Assembly: GCA_964522665.1 (NCBI GenBank) | Contig: CAZFVY010000022.1 | Location: forward strand, 1-64,000 | Source: CAZFVY01 sp964522665 | Lineage (GTDB): Bacteria > Verrucomicrobiota > Verrucomicrobiia > Limisphaerales > CAZFVY01 | Direction of reading: 5' to 3' | Length of the DNA: 64,000 bases | Shown: positions 42,281 through 51,753 of the stretch, one piece after another | How the letters are laid out: every line of letters starts with the position of its first letter | Position numbering within the stretch: the first letter of the stretch is position 1 | Position numbers and translations under genes: made by a program | The notes under the pieces: generated by a model | The model's input: the letters and a program-made list of their open reading frames with translations, nothing else | Database searches by the model: none | What the model was told of the DNA's origin: nothing

Positions 42281-43493
42281 GGTCGGACCCCACGCGAATA
42301 AGGCGCCAGAGCGGGCCGAGGGTCGCGGCGTAGAGCATCAAGGCGTCGCCGACCTGATTGCTCGCGCAATACCGAAGACGGCCGTCCGTCCGCGATGGCA
42401 TCGCGGCGAAATCCAGCGTTGCCGCAAGAGACGCCGTGAAGTCGGTGTCGCCGAACGCCGTGGCGCCGACAAACGCCAACCCGCTGGAACCGGGACTGAT
42501 ATTCAGTCCCGGTATGATGGGACCGGAATCGACATCCGCTTCGCCCCGCCACGAGACGGGCCATTCGCGCGCGTAGCTAAAGCCGAGGATGGTTCGGCCT
42601 AGTTCTTTTCGGGCGCGTTCGTATTGGTCGCGCGCGAACGGCTCATCCAACACCTGCAAGCAATGGGCGATCAACCAGATACTCGATCCTTCCGGCCCGT
42701 CGAGTGGCTCTCGCGTGCGGGTAAAGCTGGATACCAGCAGACCGGTCTCGTGGTGGGTCAAATTCGTCTTGGCCATGGCGACCCAGCGATCACGAAGCCC
42801 CGAGTGATCGGCGCCGTCGAGGCGGTCGGCCAGAGCGACCGCCGCCAGCGCCACCGCATGATCGAAGGTCCAGCATTCGTTGGGGTAACTTTCCGCCACG
42901 AGGGTCGGTCTATTCGAGATGTTCGTGACAATTTGGTCCACTCGTTCGCGCAACAAGGGCAGATACTCGGGTTTCTCCTCCAGGGCGCGCCGCGCGGCTA
43001 GCATGAGCGCGATCTCCCCGTCGATAAACAGGCTCCGCGCCGGCTTGGCCTCAAACGGACGGGCTTGGGCATACGGCATCAGGAAGACGAACATCCCTCG
43101 CTCGCGTTCGAGGCGGAGCGTTTCCTCAATGATTTGGTCCATGACCGGCAGATACGCCGGTTTGGCCGCCGGCTCGCGCAGTCCCAAATTCGCCAGGGAC
43201 CAAACCAGAAAACAACGGCCCATAAAATCCCACTCGGCATTGGTAGCGCGCATCCGATCCAACTCACGGCGCAATGACTCGGGATTCCGCCACGTCGCCA
43301 TTTGTTGCGCGGCTAATTCGCGCGCCTTGGCAGAAACACCCTTGGCGAGGTAAAAGTCGCCCGACGGCTTGGCGAAGAACAGATGAACCAACGGCAGCCA
43401 AATCACGGCGCCGACAACCAGAGCGACCGCCGCCATTGCAAGACGCCTCCGGATCGGCTGGACGGTCCCTGCTTCGATTTTCATATCCAACAT
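42273..43493 (-). CDS. Membrane-anchored (alpha/alpha)6-barrel-like protein, possibly linalool dehydratase/isomerase-like
   Basis: A 406-residue protein with one N-terminal helix (about 18-38), then an all-helical domain. Recurrent helix pairs such as FMGRCFLVWSLANLGL, SLFIDGEIALMLAARRAL, CWTFDHAVALAAVALADRL and GSSIWLIAHCLQVLDEPFA look like an (alpha/alpha)6 barrel. The order and the GLAFVGATAFGDTDFTASLA segment recall the linalool dehydratase/isomerase (Ldi) superfamily, but key residues cannot be verified. It is translationally coupled to a small membrane protein. Substrate unknown. Confidence 0.62.
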   Translation of the reverse strand: MLDMKIEAGTVQPIRRRLAMAAVALVVGAVIWLPLVHLFFAKPSGDFYLAKGVSAKARELAAQQMATWRNPESLRRELDRMRATNAEWDFMGRCFLVWSLANLGLREPAAKPAYLPVMDQIIEETLRLERERGMFVFLMPYAQARPFEAKPARSLFIDGEIALMLAARRALEEKPEYLPLLRERVDQIVTNISNRPTLVAESYPNECWTFDHAVALAAVALADRLDGADHSGLRDRWVAMAKTNLTHHETGLLVSSFTRTREPLDGPEGSSIWLIAHCLQVLDEPFARDQYERARKELGRTILGFSYAREWPVSWRGEADVDSGPIIPGLNISPGSSGLAFVGATAFGDTDFTASLAATLDFAAMPSRTDGRLRYCASNQVGDALMLYAATLGPLWRLIRVGSDHD

Positions 43494-44326
43494 CCGCTTC
43501 AGACGCTTCCGCTCGGCCAGGACGCCAAACTTTCGACCGCCAATCGTCCCGGTTGCGTCGCCAGCGGACCGATGCTAAACCAGCCGAGGGCGCTACGACG
43601 GGGCACACTACACTTTCTGCGCCGAGCTTGCCGGAATGCGGTTGCTTCAGCGCACGCCAGCCACTTTAGAGAACCCGGCTTCCCGAATCCATAACGGTGG
43701 CGATTTGTGCGCCCACGACGATCGTTCCGTCCATTTGAAGCTCGAGAATTTGACATTAAACGCGATCGAACGTTCAACCGCGCGTAAATCTTTGGCCAGC
43801 GCCAGTTCCAAAAGACGTCCCCAAGGCGTCACCGTTTTGGTATCGCTTTTTTGAAATGCGTCACGGCCACAAGTGAGTTACTCAGGCGCGGCAGTTCTAT
43901 GGCCGCGTTAGCGTGACGCGTTGGGGGACGACACGACGAGCAAGCAAAGATCGGGGCGACTCGACATATGTTCGGTTCTTAGAATTGGCGCCTGGTTGTC
44001 AATCCAAAGAACCGACCCGTTTTCGACCTATTTTGCGTGGCGCATCAAAATCGAGCGTTACCCGAGAGTGGAGAACTTATTGCCGTCATCGCTGGCCTCA
44101 AAACCACCCGGTCAAGGTCGAGTCAAAACCGGCCGCATTGAGGCATTTTGTTTGCGTAGGTTTCGTGATGCAGTCCAGGGTTTATTTCAATCGCTTCATC
44201 GCCGCTGGCGCCGCGATCGAACGAGCCTCCCCTTCCCCCGCGTCTCCTGGGAGCATCCCCTTTTCCTCCACTGCCACCGCCGAGATCGACGCGGACGCTG
44301 CCTGCGGCCGTTGCCGCCCGCGACTC
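43494..44326. other. Long gap holding a decayed family C hairpin
   Basis: About 830 bases without a supported gene. At about 43969-44021 TTCGGTTCTTAGAATTGGCG and the opposing TTGTCAATCCAAAGAACCGA form a degenerate version of the hairpins at 41841 and 45668. Elsewhere the stretch shows no repeat or RNA that I recognise. Confidence 0.5.
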
Positions 44327-45547
44327 TCAGACGGAGCTTATCAAGCGCTGAGCGGCAGCCTGGGCGCCGTCGCGGCGCACGGCGCTGGCGATGGCTTGGG
44401 CACGGTCGGCCACGTCGGATTGGAGGGCGCGTTTGAGCGAATCCGTTAGCGAGTCGATCGTTGGCGCGCCAGCCGGGTGCGCCGATCCGATGCCGAGCTG
44501 GTGTATTCGCTGTGCCCAGTAGTGTTGGTCGTAGATCTGAGGGAGGACGACTTGGGGCGCTCCCGCCAGCGCGGCCAAGGTCGTGGTGCCCGCGCCGCCG
44601 TGGTGGACGACGGCGGCGACCCGTTTGAAGAGGGCCTGCAGGTTGACCTCCCCGATGGCCAGACAGTCCGGTTCACTGTCAACGAGTGACAGGTCGGCCC
44701 AACCACGGGACACGATCGCGCGATACCCGAGAGCGCGAGCTGTCCGGATCATCACCTGGCTGAGGTCTTGCTGCGCGCGCATGCTGCCGAAGCCGAAGTA
44801 GAGGGGTGGCGCGCCGACCTCAAGAAACCTCTCCAGTTCGGGGGACAATGGACGTTCATCCGCTAGGATCCACGCGCCCGTCTGAACCACGCCTTGGTCC
44901 GTGGGATCAGGCCAGGGCGCCAACGTGGGATCGGCCGCGAGCCAGGGCCGATCGGTAAAGATGTGGCCGCGGGTGTCGCTGACCGGGGCCAGGCCCGAAG
45001 CCGCGCGATGGGAGTTGAGCGCTGGCCCGAACAAATCGTCGAAACGTTCCGCGTCCTTAGCCCAGAGTTCGCGATTGTCAGCCGACGCGGGCGCCGGCGC
45101 CTGTCCAGGTATCGCCGGCAATCGAGGCGGCGCGTGGCGCCGCGATGGCAGAACGTTGGGAGAGTACGCGGTGAAGATGTAGGGAATACCCATCTTCTCC
45201 GCCACCGAACGAGCGGCGATCTGCAGGGCCGTTGCCGCCACGATGATGTCACAGCCTTCTGCGGCGGCGGCGATAGTTTCGAATTGGGTCGCCACCGAGG
45301 TTTCCGCCAGCTGGCGCCGGGACTCGGGCGACGGAGGGGCAGGCGTCGCTGCCGGCCGGCCGGCCGTGAGTTTGCGCAACTCAGGGCCGATGGGTGTGAC
45401 GGGGATGCCAAGTCCTTCGATCCAGTCGCGAAAGTCGGGCGGGGCGCAAACGCGAACCTCCTGACCGAGCGCCTTCAACTGCGACGCCAGGGCCACCAAG
45501 GGCTGCACGTCGCCACGTGATCCGATTGTCGAGAGCAGGGCCCGCAT
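44327..45547 (-). CDS. Glycosyltransferase of the UGT/MGT (GT1) family
   Basis: A 406-residue GT-B enzyme that moves a sugar from a nucleotide donor to a small lipid or natural-product acceptor. The N-terminus MRALLSTIGSRGDVQPLVAL is the classic GSRGDVQP loop; ERFLEVGAPPLYFGFGSMRA opens the donor domain, and AVVHHGGAGTTTLAALAGAP with VVLPQIYDQHYWAQRI is the UDPGT signature with the HHGGAGTT donor-binding motif. Cytoplasmic or membrane-associated. No polyketide or lipid pathway is adjacent, so the acceptor is unknown. Confidence 0.93.
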   Translation of the reverse strand: MRALLSTIGSRGDVQPLVALASQLKALGQEVRVCAPPDFRDWIEGLGIPVTPIGPELRKLTAGRPAATPAPPSPESRRQLAETSVATQFETIAAAAEGCDIIVAATALQIAARSVAEKMGIPYIFTAYSPNVLPSRRHAPPRLPAIPGQAPAPASADNRELWAKDAERFDDLFGPALNSHRAASGLAPVSDTRGHIFTDRPWLAADPTLAPWPDPTDQGVVQTGAWILADERPLSPELERFLEVGAPPLYFGFGSMRAQQDLSQVMIRTARALGYRAIVSRGWADLSLVDSEPDCLAIGEVNLQALFKRVAAVVHHGGAGTTTLAALAGAPQVVLPQIYDQHYWAQRIHQLGIGSAHPAGAPTIDSLTDSLKRALQSDVADRAQAIASAVRRDGAQAAAQRLISSV

Positions 45548-45667
45548 TATGATTCGGCTTTGCCAAATGTAGGCTGGTTGGCCGGGAACACTTCAAAATG
45601 ACGACTGAGCTTGGCTAATTCGCGGTAAAAATCAAGCGTCTTGCCTAAATCGCGGGCATGGCCGACG

Positions 45668-45727
45668 CAAAGGGGTCGGTTCTTAGTATTGGCAAATAGT
45701 TGTCAATACTAAGAACCGACCCCTTTG
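45668..45727. repeat. 28-bp inverted repeat hairpin (family C, copy 2)
   Basis: Arms 45668-45695 and 45700-45727 with one mismatch and a 4-base loop. The arm starts CAAAGGGGTCGGTTCTTAGT, then ATTGGCAA. Same geometry as the copy at 41841 with GTCGG in place of GTCAG. It lies in the 45548-45846 gap, which shows no credible gene apart from a 55-codon frame running into this hairpin. Confidence 0.8.
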
Positions 45728-45846
45728 GCATTCGACGAGACCGTCGTGCTCCGGACGGCAGACTTTGCGCAACGCAAAGGTGACCCCGTTTCGGCGCAGG
45801 ACGTCGCACTCCTCTTGCCATTTTGGCCGCTGGGTAGAAGTCCAGT

Positions 45847-47511
45847 TCACGGCCGAGAGGGTTGCCGTCCTGGTGTCGCCTCCTTGATCGCTTGATAAAA
45901 TTTCAACGCCCGCTGGTACTCGTCGAGCGCGGCGGGGGGCAGGAAAGATTCGTTGCGGGCGATTTCTTCTTGGACTCGTTGAATCAGGTAGTCGATCTCC
46001 TCGTGCCGCGGGCGGAGCGGACGGCCCGGGAGTTCAAGGAACACCGGATTGCTGTGGGCGAAGCGACTGCGGCGGCCGCCGTTGGCTTCGAAGGCGCGGA
46101 CGGCGACCCAGCCGGAGCTTGCGACCGGGACTGACTCCGCGAAGGGATTCGTGAAGGAGAGGTCGCCGACCGGTCGATTCACGGGAGAAATGTTTCGCAC
46201 GATCCGACCATTGACGATGATTTCCAGATGCTCCAACGGCGCGGCGCTTTCGACGGAGCCAGTGACTCGCGCCAGCGGAGCGCTGAGGTCGAGCTGAAGC
46301 GTGGTTCCGGGTTCGTGGTCGTTCACTTGGACGAATAGCATCGGGCCGGTGGTGACAAAACTGTCGCCGGACCGCAACGCGGCAAGCCAGTTCTCATAAC
46401 TGAATCCGTTCGGTTGCCGCGCATAGACGCGACCGAATCCGAGCGGGACTGGATGCACGCCGGAGCCGGACCCGCCGGTGACCCGCATGGGCAGGCCGCA
46501 GTTCAGGAGCGCGTAATAAGTCTGAAACCCGAAATCGATCCAACCCCACTCGGTGAATCCGCGCGCGTCCATCTCCAGATTCATGTACTTGCCAGCGGCG
46601 GAAACCGTCCATTGGGGAAAGCCGAACGGGACGCGCCACAGGTGGTTGTTCGCCAGTTCAAACAAATCGGGACCCAGCGCCGCCGCCATCGCGATCGTCC
46701 ACGGCCACGAATGTTTTTCCAACTCGATCAGCGCGCCTTCCCGTCGCGCTTGCGCCAGCGTCGGAGCCACAGGCGGCACGCCGGACGCCAGCGTCGTTTT
46801 CTGCCCCAGGACGAGAAACGCGCCCAAGGTGTGGGGTTTTCCGCCGACGTTCACGATTTCAAACTCGGTATTGAGCGGATAGAGCAAGTGAGTCGAATCG
46901 ATGGCCAGCGTCTGACCGGGTGGGACGGGAGCGGTCACTTGGTTCGCGGTCGCGGGCGGGGCCTCGGCGCGGGTGACCCAGTGCGAGAGCGGGAAGCCGA
47001 TGTTCAGGTCCTCCGCCAGCAGCAGATTGGTCATCTCGGTGAGCGGGCGATGCGAGTGAGTGTCGCCGGAGAACCAGCCGCGTTCGGCCATGTCGATCCA
47101 GCGTTTCAGTTTCAATTCCACGCGCGTCGGGACGTTTCCGACGGAGAGCGCTTGTTCGCCGGGGAGGAATTCCTTGCCATGCTCGGCCGAGAAAATATAC
47201 CGGCCCGGTGGCAATTCGACCGAGAACGGATGGGCCGAAAGCGTCGTGTGCAGCTCGACGCTGTCCGTCCCCACTTGGTGGCGGTAGGGAATTGCCGAGC
47301 CGGCCGGCGCCGCGGACCTCGGAAAAAACCACGCTCCCTCCGCGGAGCGGACATACACCCGCGCCGGCAGCGTCACGCCGGTCGAGGCGTCCACGACTGC
47401 TCCGGTCACGGTGACGGTCGATTCAGCCGCGCGCGCGGCCAGAGCGAGAATCCCTGCAACGAGGTAAGCAAAAGGGACAACAATTCGTCTTGGATCACGG
47501 GCGCGGCGCAT
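45847..47511 (-). CDS. CehA/McbA-like secreted metallohydrolase (PHP-type)
   Basis: About 554 residues with a signal peptide (FAYLVAGILALAARAAES), an N-terminal carboxypeptidase-regulatory-like beta domain (TVTVTGAVVDASTGVTLPAR) and a PHP-type hydrolase domain opened by RGWFSGDTHSHRPLTEMTNL, where DTHSH provides metal ligands. GGSGSGVHPVPLGFGRVYAR and FTNPFAESVPVASSGWVAVR lie in the later domain. CehA and McbA hydrolyse carbaryl, but family members act on diverse esters or phosphoesters; the substrate here is unknown. The ATG at 47511 puts the signal near the N-terminus; 47547 is also possible. Confidence 0.82.
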   Translation of the reverse strand: MRRARDPRRIVVPFAYLVAGILALAARAAESTVTVTGAVVDASTGVTLPARVYVRSAEGAWFFPRSAAPAGSAIPYRHQVGTDSVELHTTLSAHPFSVELPPGRYIFSAEHGKEFLPGEQALSVGNVPTRVELKLKRWIDMAERGWFSGDTHSHRPLTEMTNLLLAEDLNIGFPLSHWVTRAEAPPATANQVTAPVPPGQTLAIDSTHLLYPLNTEFEIVNVGGKPHTLGAFLVLGQKTTLASGVPPVAPTLAQARREGALIELEKHSWPWTIAMAAALGPDLFELANNHLWRVPFGFPQWTVSAAGKYMNLEMDARGFTEWGWIDFGFQTYYALLNCGLPMRVTGGSGSGVHPVPLGFGRVYARQPNGFSYENWLAALRSGDSFVTTGPMLFVQVNDHEPGTTLQLDLSAPLARVTGSVESAAPLEHLEIIVNGRIVRNISPVNRPVGDLSFTNPFAESVPVASSGWVAVRAFEANGGRRSRFAHSNPVFLELPGRPLRPRHEEIDYLIQRVQEEIARNESFLPPAALDEYQRALKFYQAIKEATPGRQPSRP

Positions 47512-47600
47512 CGTTCGATTGTTCCGCCAACGGCCCGCGTTTGACAAGCCGTCACGGGGATATGAAGGCCCGGCGATTCTCGCTCCCGCGCGGGTAGAGG

Positions 47601-50294
47601 CTATTCGCGGACAAGAGTGTCCACCGCCTGCTCCAAGTCACGCCCGCGGAGGTCGCGATAGCGGATGACGCCGCGGGCGTCGAGGACCCAGATGTTTGGC
47701 CAGCTACTCACGTTCCAGTTTTTGGCAATCTTGTCGTCGCGGCTGTCTCGGAACGACGGCCAGGTAATCCCGTATTTTTCAATCTCCTTGCGCGCACGGC
47801 TGAGGTCGCCGTGAAGGAATACGCCGAGCAACGCGAACGGTTTTCCGGCCATCCGTTCAAGAAGTCTGCGGTGCTCCGGCGCTTCGGTGTAACCGTGATC
47901 CCAAAACACCAGGACGACGACCTTGCCGTGGTAGTCGCTCAATTTCAGACGCTGGCCATTGATGTCCTCGGCGTCGATTTCCGGCGCCAGCCGGCCGATG
48001 GTCAGGCGCCGTAATTCCCACAGTTCAGGCTTGGCAAGTTCCTCTAGAGTATGTCCCTGTATTTTTACGCTGGCGAAATCGGTTCGAGCGCGCTCGAACA
48101 GCCGCTCGGCTTCCGCCGCGGTTTTGTGATCCTGACCGTGCTTCGACTCATCCATGAAGACGGTCGCCAAACTAAAACAGGCGACGCCCCGGACTTCCGC
48201 GTTCGGATTGTCATCGAGAAGCGCCCGGAGCAAGGCCTTTGACGAGCGATGGCGCAAGCGCGCCAATTCTTGCGCGAGAAAGGCCAGGTTCGGGTCGCGC
48301 GTGTGGGCGCGCAGGATCGCGTCGGCGGCCCGCTGAACCTCGGGACCGTCCGGGGTATTGAGCAGAATCCACGTGGCGGCGTCCAGCGCCTCGGGCAGAG
48401 ACGGGCCGTTCTCGATGACCGCGACGCGGTCGGCCAGGGTGGGCGGCGCCGCGCGGGCGGCCCCGGCGGCCGAAGTGGGCGAAGCGTCGGCGTTTTTCGG
48501 CGGCAGGTTTTCGGATAGCCCCGAGCCTGTCCAATAACCGATGCTCCGGTGAATGCGCAGGTCCGTGACCGGCGCCCCGACCGGCAGGGCGAGGCCGGCG
48601 AGAGTGAAACACGACGAATCAACGGATAAATTGTAGAGGGGTTTGGAGCGGACGAAGCGCTTGCCAAGCGAAGGCGCGCCACTCTGGTAATCCATCGTGG
48701 TGACTTCGGTCGGCAGCGGGTCGCCCGCGTCGCCACCGGCGTATTTCGACACGACCACGTCGGACCCGCAGGCCTGCTTGAGCAATCGCTCCGGACTGGC
48801 TGCGTCGATCCAAAATTCGAGGGCCGTGCCGGATTGGGCAAGCACGCGGACTTGCCAGGCCGGCGCACCATCCACCAACTCCTGGCCGAGCAAACGGATC
48901 GACTTCGCGTCATTGTAACCCAGACAGGTCTCGACCGTGGCGCTGACTGACGGCGAAGAGCAGAGACCGAGGCAGCGTGGATCGAAGACGAACTGGCCCG
49001 TGCCATGGCTTGGGTCATCAATGGTGACGTGCTCCGTCTTGCCGTCCGTCTCCCAATAATCGATCAGCACGGCGCCATCATAGGCCAGCGCATGATGCGA
49101 CGCGAAGCCTTGCAAAAATCCGGCGCGGACGGCCGCTTCGCGGTCCAAACTGTCCGCCTGCCGGCGGATCCGCTCCGCTTCGGCTTCGTCGGGCGAGTAG
49201 GCGTAGCGGTACTCGCGGCCGTACTGATCGAAGCGCAGCTTGGCGCCATCAAACAACGCCGTTATTCGCAGCTGGTTCGTTTCCGGGCGGCCAGGCGCAA
49301 AGTGTTCGACCATCACTTTGAACTCCAACGAACCCGACGCGATCCGGCCCCGCGCGCGGGCCACCGCCTCTAACAGTGCGCGCGGGTCCGGTTCCTGTTC
49401 TGGCTCCGCCACGGTTGCCGCGCGAGCGACCACCGGTTCAGCGGTTCGGTTCGGCCGGTCAGCGGCCAGCGTTGTTCGCGGCGCGTCAGCCGGTAGGCGC
49501 GGCGCCCCGTGATCCCGCGAACGAAAATGGAGGTACGTGGTCAACGCGACCAGCGCCGTGGCGGCGACGCCGGCGCCGAACTTCATCCGCGCGGAGCGCG
49601 ATCGATTTTTGAGTCGCGACGGACGGACGCCACCGCCCGCCGCGCGGAGGGCGCTGACTCCGGCCAGCGAAACCGTAGCCGAAATCGACCCGGCCAAGCC
49701 CGCGGGCGCGCCTTGCGCGGCGTGGGCGGAAATCACGACGGCCAAGCCACTGGCGCCGACGGTGACGCCGTGCTTGACGAAAAACTCCCGCAAACGGTCC
49801 ACGGCGCGACTCACCCGCTTTTGCGCCGCGTCGTCGCTCGTGCCCAGCGTCTGGCCGACCTCGCGCAAGGATTTGTTCTCGAAGTAACGGAGCAGCACCG
49901 CGGCGCGATCGGTGTCGTCGAGAGCCTGCATGGCTTCGTCCAGCAGCGGCTCGACGCGGGTCCAATCGCCGGCGGTGGCGTTGATGGCGTTCATTTCCAT
50001 GGCAATTTGTTCGCGGAGCTGACGGCGGGCCTCGCGGCGAACGACGTCGATGGCGGTTCGCCGGGTGACTTGATAGAGCCACGCGGTAAGGATGGTGTCG
50101 GGCGCGAGCGAAGCCGACTGGCGTGCGAGGTCGGCGAAAACGGATTGCGCGACCTCCTCGGCCAACTGCGGCGAACGGACTTGCCGCAGCGCGGCGGAGA
50201 AGACGAGATTCAGATGTCGGTTGACCAGCGCGGCGAAGGATTCCTCCGCGTGGTTTCGCGCGTAGTCACTCAGGAGTTCCAAGTCGGCGCTCAT
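47601..50294 (-). CDS. ECF sigma factor fused to a membrane segment and a cysteine-less redoxin domain
   Basis: 897 residues. Residues 1-170 are an ECF sigma factor (ESFAALVNRHLNLVFSAALR, LTAWLYQVTRRTAIDVVRRE, LDDTDRAAVLLRYFENKSLR, DDAAQKRVSRAVDRLREFF). A hydrophobic linker (about 175-215) and one membrane helix (about 240-255) follow. A central region of about 250 residues resembles outer-membrane lipoprotein-sorting-like beta folds (LEFKVMVEHFAPGRPETNQL). The C-terminal domain (about 765-897) is an AhpC/TlpA-type redoxin (LKLSDYHGKVVVLVFWD, SWPNIWVLDARGVIRYRDL), but the site of the CxxC reads DHGYTEAPEH, with no cysteine. Such sigma fusions are known from Verrucomicrobia; how the membrane part affects transcription is unknown. 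Confidence 0.9.
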   Translation of the reverse strand: MSADLELLSDYARNHAEESFAALVNRHLNLVFSAALRQVRSPQLAEEVAQSVFADLARQSASLAPDTILTAWLYQVTRRTAIDVVRREARRQLREQIAMEMNAINATAGDWTRVEPLLDEAMQALDDTDRAAVLLRYFENKSLREVGQTLGTSDDAAQKRVSRAVDRLREFFVKHGVTVGASGLAVVISAHAAQGAPAGLAGSISATVSLAGVSALRAAGGGVRPSRLKNRSRSARMKFGAGVAATALVALTTYLHFRSRDHGAPRLPADAPRTTLAADRPNRTAEPVVARAATVAEPEQEPDPRALLEAVARARGRIASGSLEFKVMVEHFAPGRPETNQLRITALFDGAKLRFDQYGREYRYAYSPDEAEAERIRRQADSLDREAAVRAGFLQGFASHHALAYDGAVLIDYWETDGKTEHVTIDDPSHGTGQFVFDPRCLGLCSSPSVSATVETCLGYNDAKSIRLLGQELVDGAPAWQVRVLAQSGTALEFWIDAASPERLLKQACGSDVVVSKYAGGDAGDPLPTEVTTMDYQSGAPSLGKRFVRSKPLYNLSVDSSCFTLAGLALPVGAPVTDLRIHRSIGYWTGSGLSENLPPKNADASPTSAAGAARAAPPTLADRVAVIENGPSLPEALDAATWILLNTPDGPEVQRAADAILRAHTRDPNLAFLAQELARLRHRSSKALLRALLDDNPNAEVRGVACFSLATVFMDESKHGQDHKTAAEAERLFERARTDFASVKIQGHTLEELAKPELWELRRLTIGRLAPEIDAEDINGQRLKLSDYHGKVVVLVFWDHGYTEAPEHRRLLERMAGKPFALLGVFLHGDLSRARKEIEKYGITWPSFRDSRDDKIAKNWNVSSWPNIWVLDARGVIRYRDLRGRDLEQAVDTLVRE

Positions 50295-50426
50295 CGTTTG
50301 GAAACATATCGCCACCGGTCGGATGAATCCGACACGATTTCGCTTTGTTCCCCGAACAATCGTGACGTTCAGCGCGGCGACGCGGCGCTCGCCAATTCGC
50401 CGTCCTCCCCAAAAAAGGGAAACGCG

Positions 50427-51662
50427 CTACTTCGCCGGCTCGTGAGCCTCAGTGAACATCCAGGCCGCCACCAGGCCGGCCGCCAGGAGGAAACCGGCGA
50501 GCAGGAAAGGCGCGCCAGGCGCGTGCCAGGAATTCTCCGGCTTGATAAAGCTCGCGAAGGTCATCGTGAAAAGGCCCGGACCGATCAACCCGGTGATCCC
50601 TTTCAAGCTGCTGTTCGCGCCTTGCAGGCGGCCCTGCTCCGAGGAGGCGACTCGCCGCGTCATCAGGCCTTGCAGCGCGACCCCGGCCAAGCCCCAAAGC
50701 GCCATGAACGGCGTGCCGCCCCAAAACAGCAGGCCCGTCCCTGCCAACCCGTAGATGGCGAACCCCACCATCCCAAAAAGCAGCCCCAGCAACACGACGC
50801 GCTGCTCCCCGAAACGCAGGACGGCGGCGTTCGCCAAGCCTCCCTGAACGACCGCCGCTAACACGCCCACGGTCGCCAGGGTAACCCCGACCATCCCGGA
50901 CCCCCAATGGTAGCGGTAGTCGGCATAAAGCACGAAGGTGCTCGGCAACACCTCGTGGGCGAGATTGATCAAAAAGAGGATGACGGCCAGCCCGAGCAGC
51001 CCCTTGTGCGCCCGCAGCAGCGCGAGCGAGCCGATCGGATTGGCCTTGGCCCAGGTGAATTTGGCGCGATTCTCCGGCGCGAGCGATTCGGGCAGCACGA
51101 ACAGGCCGTACATCGCGTTGGACAGGCTCAAGCCGCCCGCCACCCAGAACGGCAGCCGCGGGCTGAGAATGCCGAGCAACCCGCCGAGCGCCGGACCAAG
51201 AATGAAGCCCATCCCGAACGCCGCGCCGACCATCCCAAACGCCCCGGCCCGTTTTTCCGGCGGGGTGACGTCGGCGATGTACGCGAAGGCCGTCGGGATG
51301 CTGGCGGCAGTGATGCCGGAAATTACGCGTCCGACGAAGAGCCACTCCAGATTCGGCGCCATCGCCATGAGCAGATAATCGAAGCCCAGGCCGAAGTTGG
51401 AAACCAGGATCACGGCGCGCCGGCCAAAGCGATCCGACAGCCCGCCCAGCACGGGTGAGAAAATGAACTGCATTAAAGCCCACACAGTGCCAAAAAGTCC
51501 GAAGACCTCGGCGGCCCGCGAGGTGTCGCCGCCCATGAAGTTGGTGACCAATTTCGGCAGCACCGGAATGATCATGCCGACGGCCAGCATGTCGAGAACC
51601 ACGGTCACGAAGACGAAAGCCAGCGCCGCGCGGCGCGGGGTTTTAAGCGTAGCGGCGTTCAT
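50427..51662 (-). CDS. MFS efflux transporter (Tet(A)/TCR-like 12-helix type)
   Basis: About 411 residues with twelve hydrophobic helices. VLDMLAVGMIIPVLPKLV in helix 1, FSPVLGGLSDRFGRRAVILV (the loop 2-3 GxLSDRFGRR motif A) and GFILGPALGGLLG in helix 5 (motif C of drug/H+ antiporters) place it in the DHA1 group near Tet(A)/YajR. This group exports drugs or metabolites with proton exchange. Similarity alone does not show tetracycline resistance. ATG at 51662 matches the family N-terminus; 51743 adds an unlikely leader. No regulator gene is adjacent. Confidence 0.9.
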   Translation of the reverse strand: MNAATLKTPRRAALAFVFVTVVLDMLAVGMIIPVLPKLVTNFMGGDTSRAAEVFGLFGTVWALMQFIFSPVLGGLSDRFGRRAVILVSNFGLGFDYLLMAMAPNLEWLFVGRVISGITAASIPTAFAYIADVTPPEKRAGAFGMVGAAFGMGFILGPALGGLLGILSPRLPFWVAGGLSLSNAMYGLFVLPESLAPENRAKFTWAKANPIGSLALLRAHKGLLGLAVILFLINLAHEVLPSTFVLYADYRYHWGSGMVGVTLATVGVLAAVVQGGLANAAVLRFGEQRVVLLGLLFGMVGFAIYGLAGTGLLFWGGTPFMALWGLAGVALQGLMTRRVASSEQGRLQGANSSLKGITGLIGPGLFTMTFASFIKPENSWHAPGAPFLLAGFLLAAGLVAAWMFTEAHEPAK

Positions 51663-51753
51663 TTTTGCGGCGGAGACTCTGCCCGAAAAAAGCGCGCGCG
51701 TATTGTAAAATCGGCGCGACGGCCAACCCGCCGCGAGCGCCATCGGAGACGGT

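Noticed and set aside
41841..45727. Reading the family C hairpins as a CRISPR or attachment-site array
   Set aside because: The three copies are kilobases apart, self-complementary and without spacers of regular length.
45683..45850. A 55-codon minus-strand frame with protein-like wording (GTG start, VNWTSTQRPKWQEECDV)
   Set aside because: It ends inside a family C hairpin and has no recognised family; it may be a gene fragment, but support is too weak for a feature.
50427..51662. Calling the MFS pump a tetracycline resistance gene
   Set aside because: Similarity to Tet(A)-type pumps is shared by many chromosomal efflux proteins, and no TetR regulator is adjacent.
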